The notes under the pieces: generated by a model | Seen by the model: the letters and a program-made list of their open reading frames with translations, nothing else | Told to the model about the DNA's origin: nothing | Database searches by the model: none | Shown here: positions 13,796 through 14,570 of the stretch, piece by piece | Layout: each line of letters opens with the position of its first letter | How positions within the stretch are numbered: position 1 is the first letter of the stretch | Assembly (NCBI GenBank): GCA_903909295.1 | Contig: CAIVVG010000043.1 | Coordinates: 1-14,570 of the forward strand | DNA length: 14,570 nucleotides | Source of the DNA: an uncultured Chlamydiae bacterium | GTDB lineage: Bacteria > Chlamydiota > Chlamydiia > Chlamydiales > SM23-39 | Direction: 5' to 3' | Translations under genes and position numbers: made by a program

Positions 13796-14541
13796 GCCTC
13801 ATTCAGGAAGATGTATTTGTCTGCGTCGATTGCGAATCGACCGGGCTCGAACCGGAAAAAGATCGGATCATTGAAGTGGCCGTTGCGACTTTTACCTTCG
13901 ATCGTATTTTGCAACAATTTGAGACACTGGTCGATCCCGAATGCGATATCCCGGAAGCCTCTCAAGATATCCATAAAATTTCTAAGGAGATGCTGCAAGG
14001 CAAGCCTAAGATTGCAGAAGTGCTGCTCCAGGTATTGAAGATGATTGAAGGGCACGTCATTGTGGGGCATGGGATCAATTTTGATATCGCTCTGATCGCC
14101 GCTGAAGCAAAACGGGCTGGACTGCCGAACCACATTCGGGAACAGGCCCATATCGATACCCTTCGGATGGCTCGTCTCTATGGGGAAAGTCCAGTCAATT
14201 CCCTCCAACGGCTTCGAGAACATTTCAATATTGAACCCACTGGCGCGCACCGCGCTATGAGCGATGTCATCACAAATATAGAAGTCTTTAAATATCTTTC
14301 TAAACCCTATAAGACGACCGAGCAGATTTTGCAAGTGCTCCAGAAACCGATCAAAATGAGAGCGATGCCTCTAGGCAAGCACAAGGGGCGTAAGTTTGAT
14401 GAGATTCCCGTCGAATATCTTCAGTGGGCGGAGAAAAAAGACTTTGACCAGGACCTCCTTTTTTCGATTCGCTCTGAATTGAAAAACAGGAGAAGAGGTG
14501 GCGGATTTGAGCAGTCGTCCAATCCCTTTTCCAATCTGTGA
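13792..14541 (+). CDS. DnaQ-like DEDDh 3'-5' exonuclease with C-terminal DUF3820-like domain
   Basis: Exonuclease of the DnaQ (Pol III epsilon) family, 249 residues. Exo I is CVDCESTGL with Asp13 and Glu15, Exo II is VGHGINFDIALI with Asp98, and Exo III is GAHRAMSDV with His153 and Asp158, so the active site is complete and of DEDDh type. After residue 190 comes a separate module, MPLGKHKGRKFDEIP then YLQWA, that matches the DUF3820 (QSregVF_b) signature, followed by a basic Arg/Gly tail. Chlamydiae carry two dnaQ-like genes; the position after tsaE fits the CT536-type paralog, which may act in repair or RNA processing rather than as epsilon. It is the last gene of the operon by an ATGA overlap; no terminator is visible in the remaining 29 bases. 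Confidence 0.88.
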   Translation: MSLIQEDVFVCVDCESTGLEPEKDRIIEVAVATFTFDRILQQFETLVDPECDIPEASQDIHKISKEMLQGKPKIAEVLLQVLKMIEGHVIVGHGINFDIALIAAEAKRAGLPNHIREQAHIDTLRMARLYGESPVNSLQRLREHFNIEPTGAHRAMSDVITNIEVFKYLSKPYKTTEQILQVLQKPIKMRAMPLGKHKGRKFDEIPVEYLQWAEKKDFDQDLLFSIRSELKNRRRGGGFEQSSNPFSNL

Positions 14542-14570
14542 AAGCTAAAAAAAAATAACCACAGAGACAC

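Noticed and set aside
14542..14570. A-run after the dnaQ-like gene as a terminator
   Set aside because: No hairpin precedes it and A-runs on the coding strand do not make a terminator for this gene; the window ends before more can be judged.
1..14570. tRNA, rRNA, CRISPR array, insertion sequence or phage genes
   Set aside because: I saw no cloverleaf-like segments, spaced repeats, transposase motifs or terminal repeats; almost all DNA is accounted for by housekeeping genes.

Overview
This window looks like chromosomal DNA of a member of the Chlamydiota, most likely an environmental (Parachlamydia/Simkania/Waddlia-like) lineage rather than Chlamydia itself. The evidence is in the proteins. 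IspF resembles the chlamydial version closely as I remember it. MurA carries the chlamydial Asp in place of the catalytic Cys. There is a stand-alone CysJ-type reductase without its flavodoxin half, a chlamydial-type leucine dehydrogenase, and a DUF2709-like protein followed by TsaE and a DnaQ-like exonuclease, an order I remember from C. trachomatis. Base composition is roughly half G+C by eye, higher than the well-known chlamydiae. All family assignments come from reading the translations; no search was run.

Layout. (1) 1-3221, + strand: the 3' part of a Tsp/Prc-like tail-specific protease, then gltX (glutamyl-tRNA synthetase). (2) 3218-3340, - strand: a tiny candidate lipoprotein, divergent from cysJ (3386-4447, +). 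(3) 4430-6714, - strand: ispF and menC overlapping, a gap that holds a relic of a GxxExxY-family gene, then a secreted HAD-like (DUF2608-type) phosphatase. (4) 6794-9167, + strand: murA, then the radical-SAM EF-P beta-lysylation enzyme epmB. (5) 9118-11997, - strand: a leucine dehydrogenase and argS as a tight pair. (6) 12115-14541, + strand: a four-gene, translationally coupled operon of a DUF2709-like gene, tsaE, engB and a dnaQ-like exonuclease.

The window is gene-dense housekeeping DNA: aminoacylation (gltX, argS), tRNA modification (tsaE), translation-factor modification (epmB), ribosome assembly (engB), peptidoglycan (murA), isoprenoid precursors (ispF), menaquinone (menC) and envelope proteolysis (tsp). 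No tRNA, rRNA, CRISPR array, insertion sequence or factor-independent terminator was seen. All three convergent gene pairs overlap at their 3' ends.

The points most worth a second look are: divergent promoters sharing a perfect inverted repeat at 12034-12078; the degraded GxxExxY relic at 5194-5328; the C-to-D MurA; a classical-pathway MenC with an unusually short N-terminus; the small lipoprotein beside gltX; and the internally repeated DUF2709-like protein.
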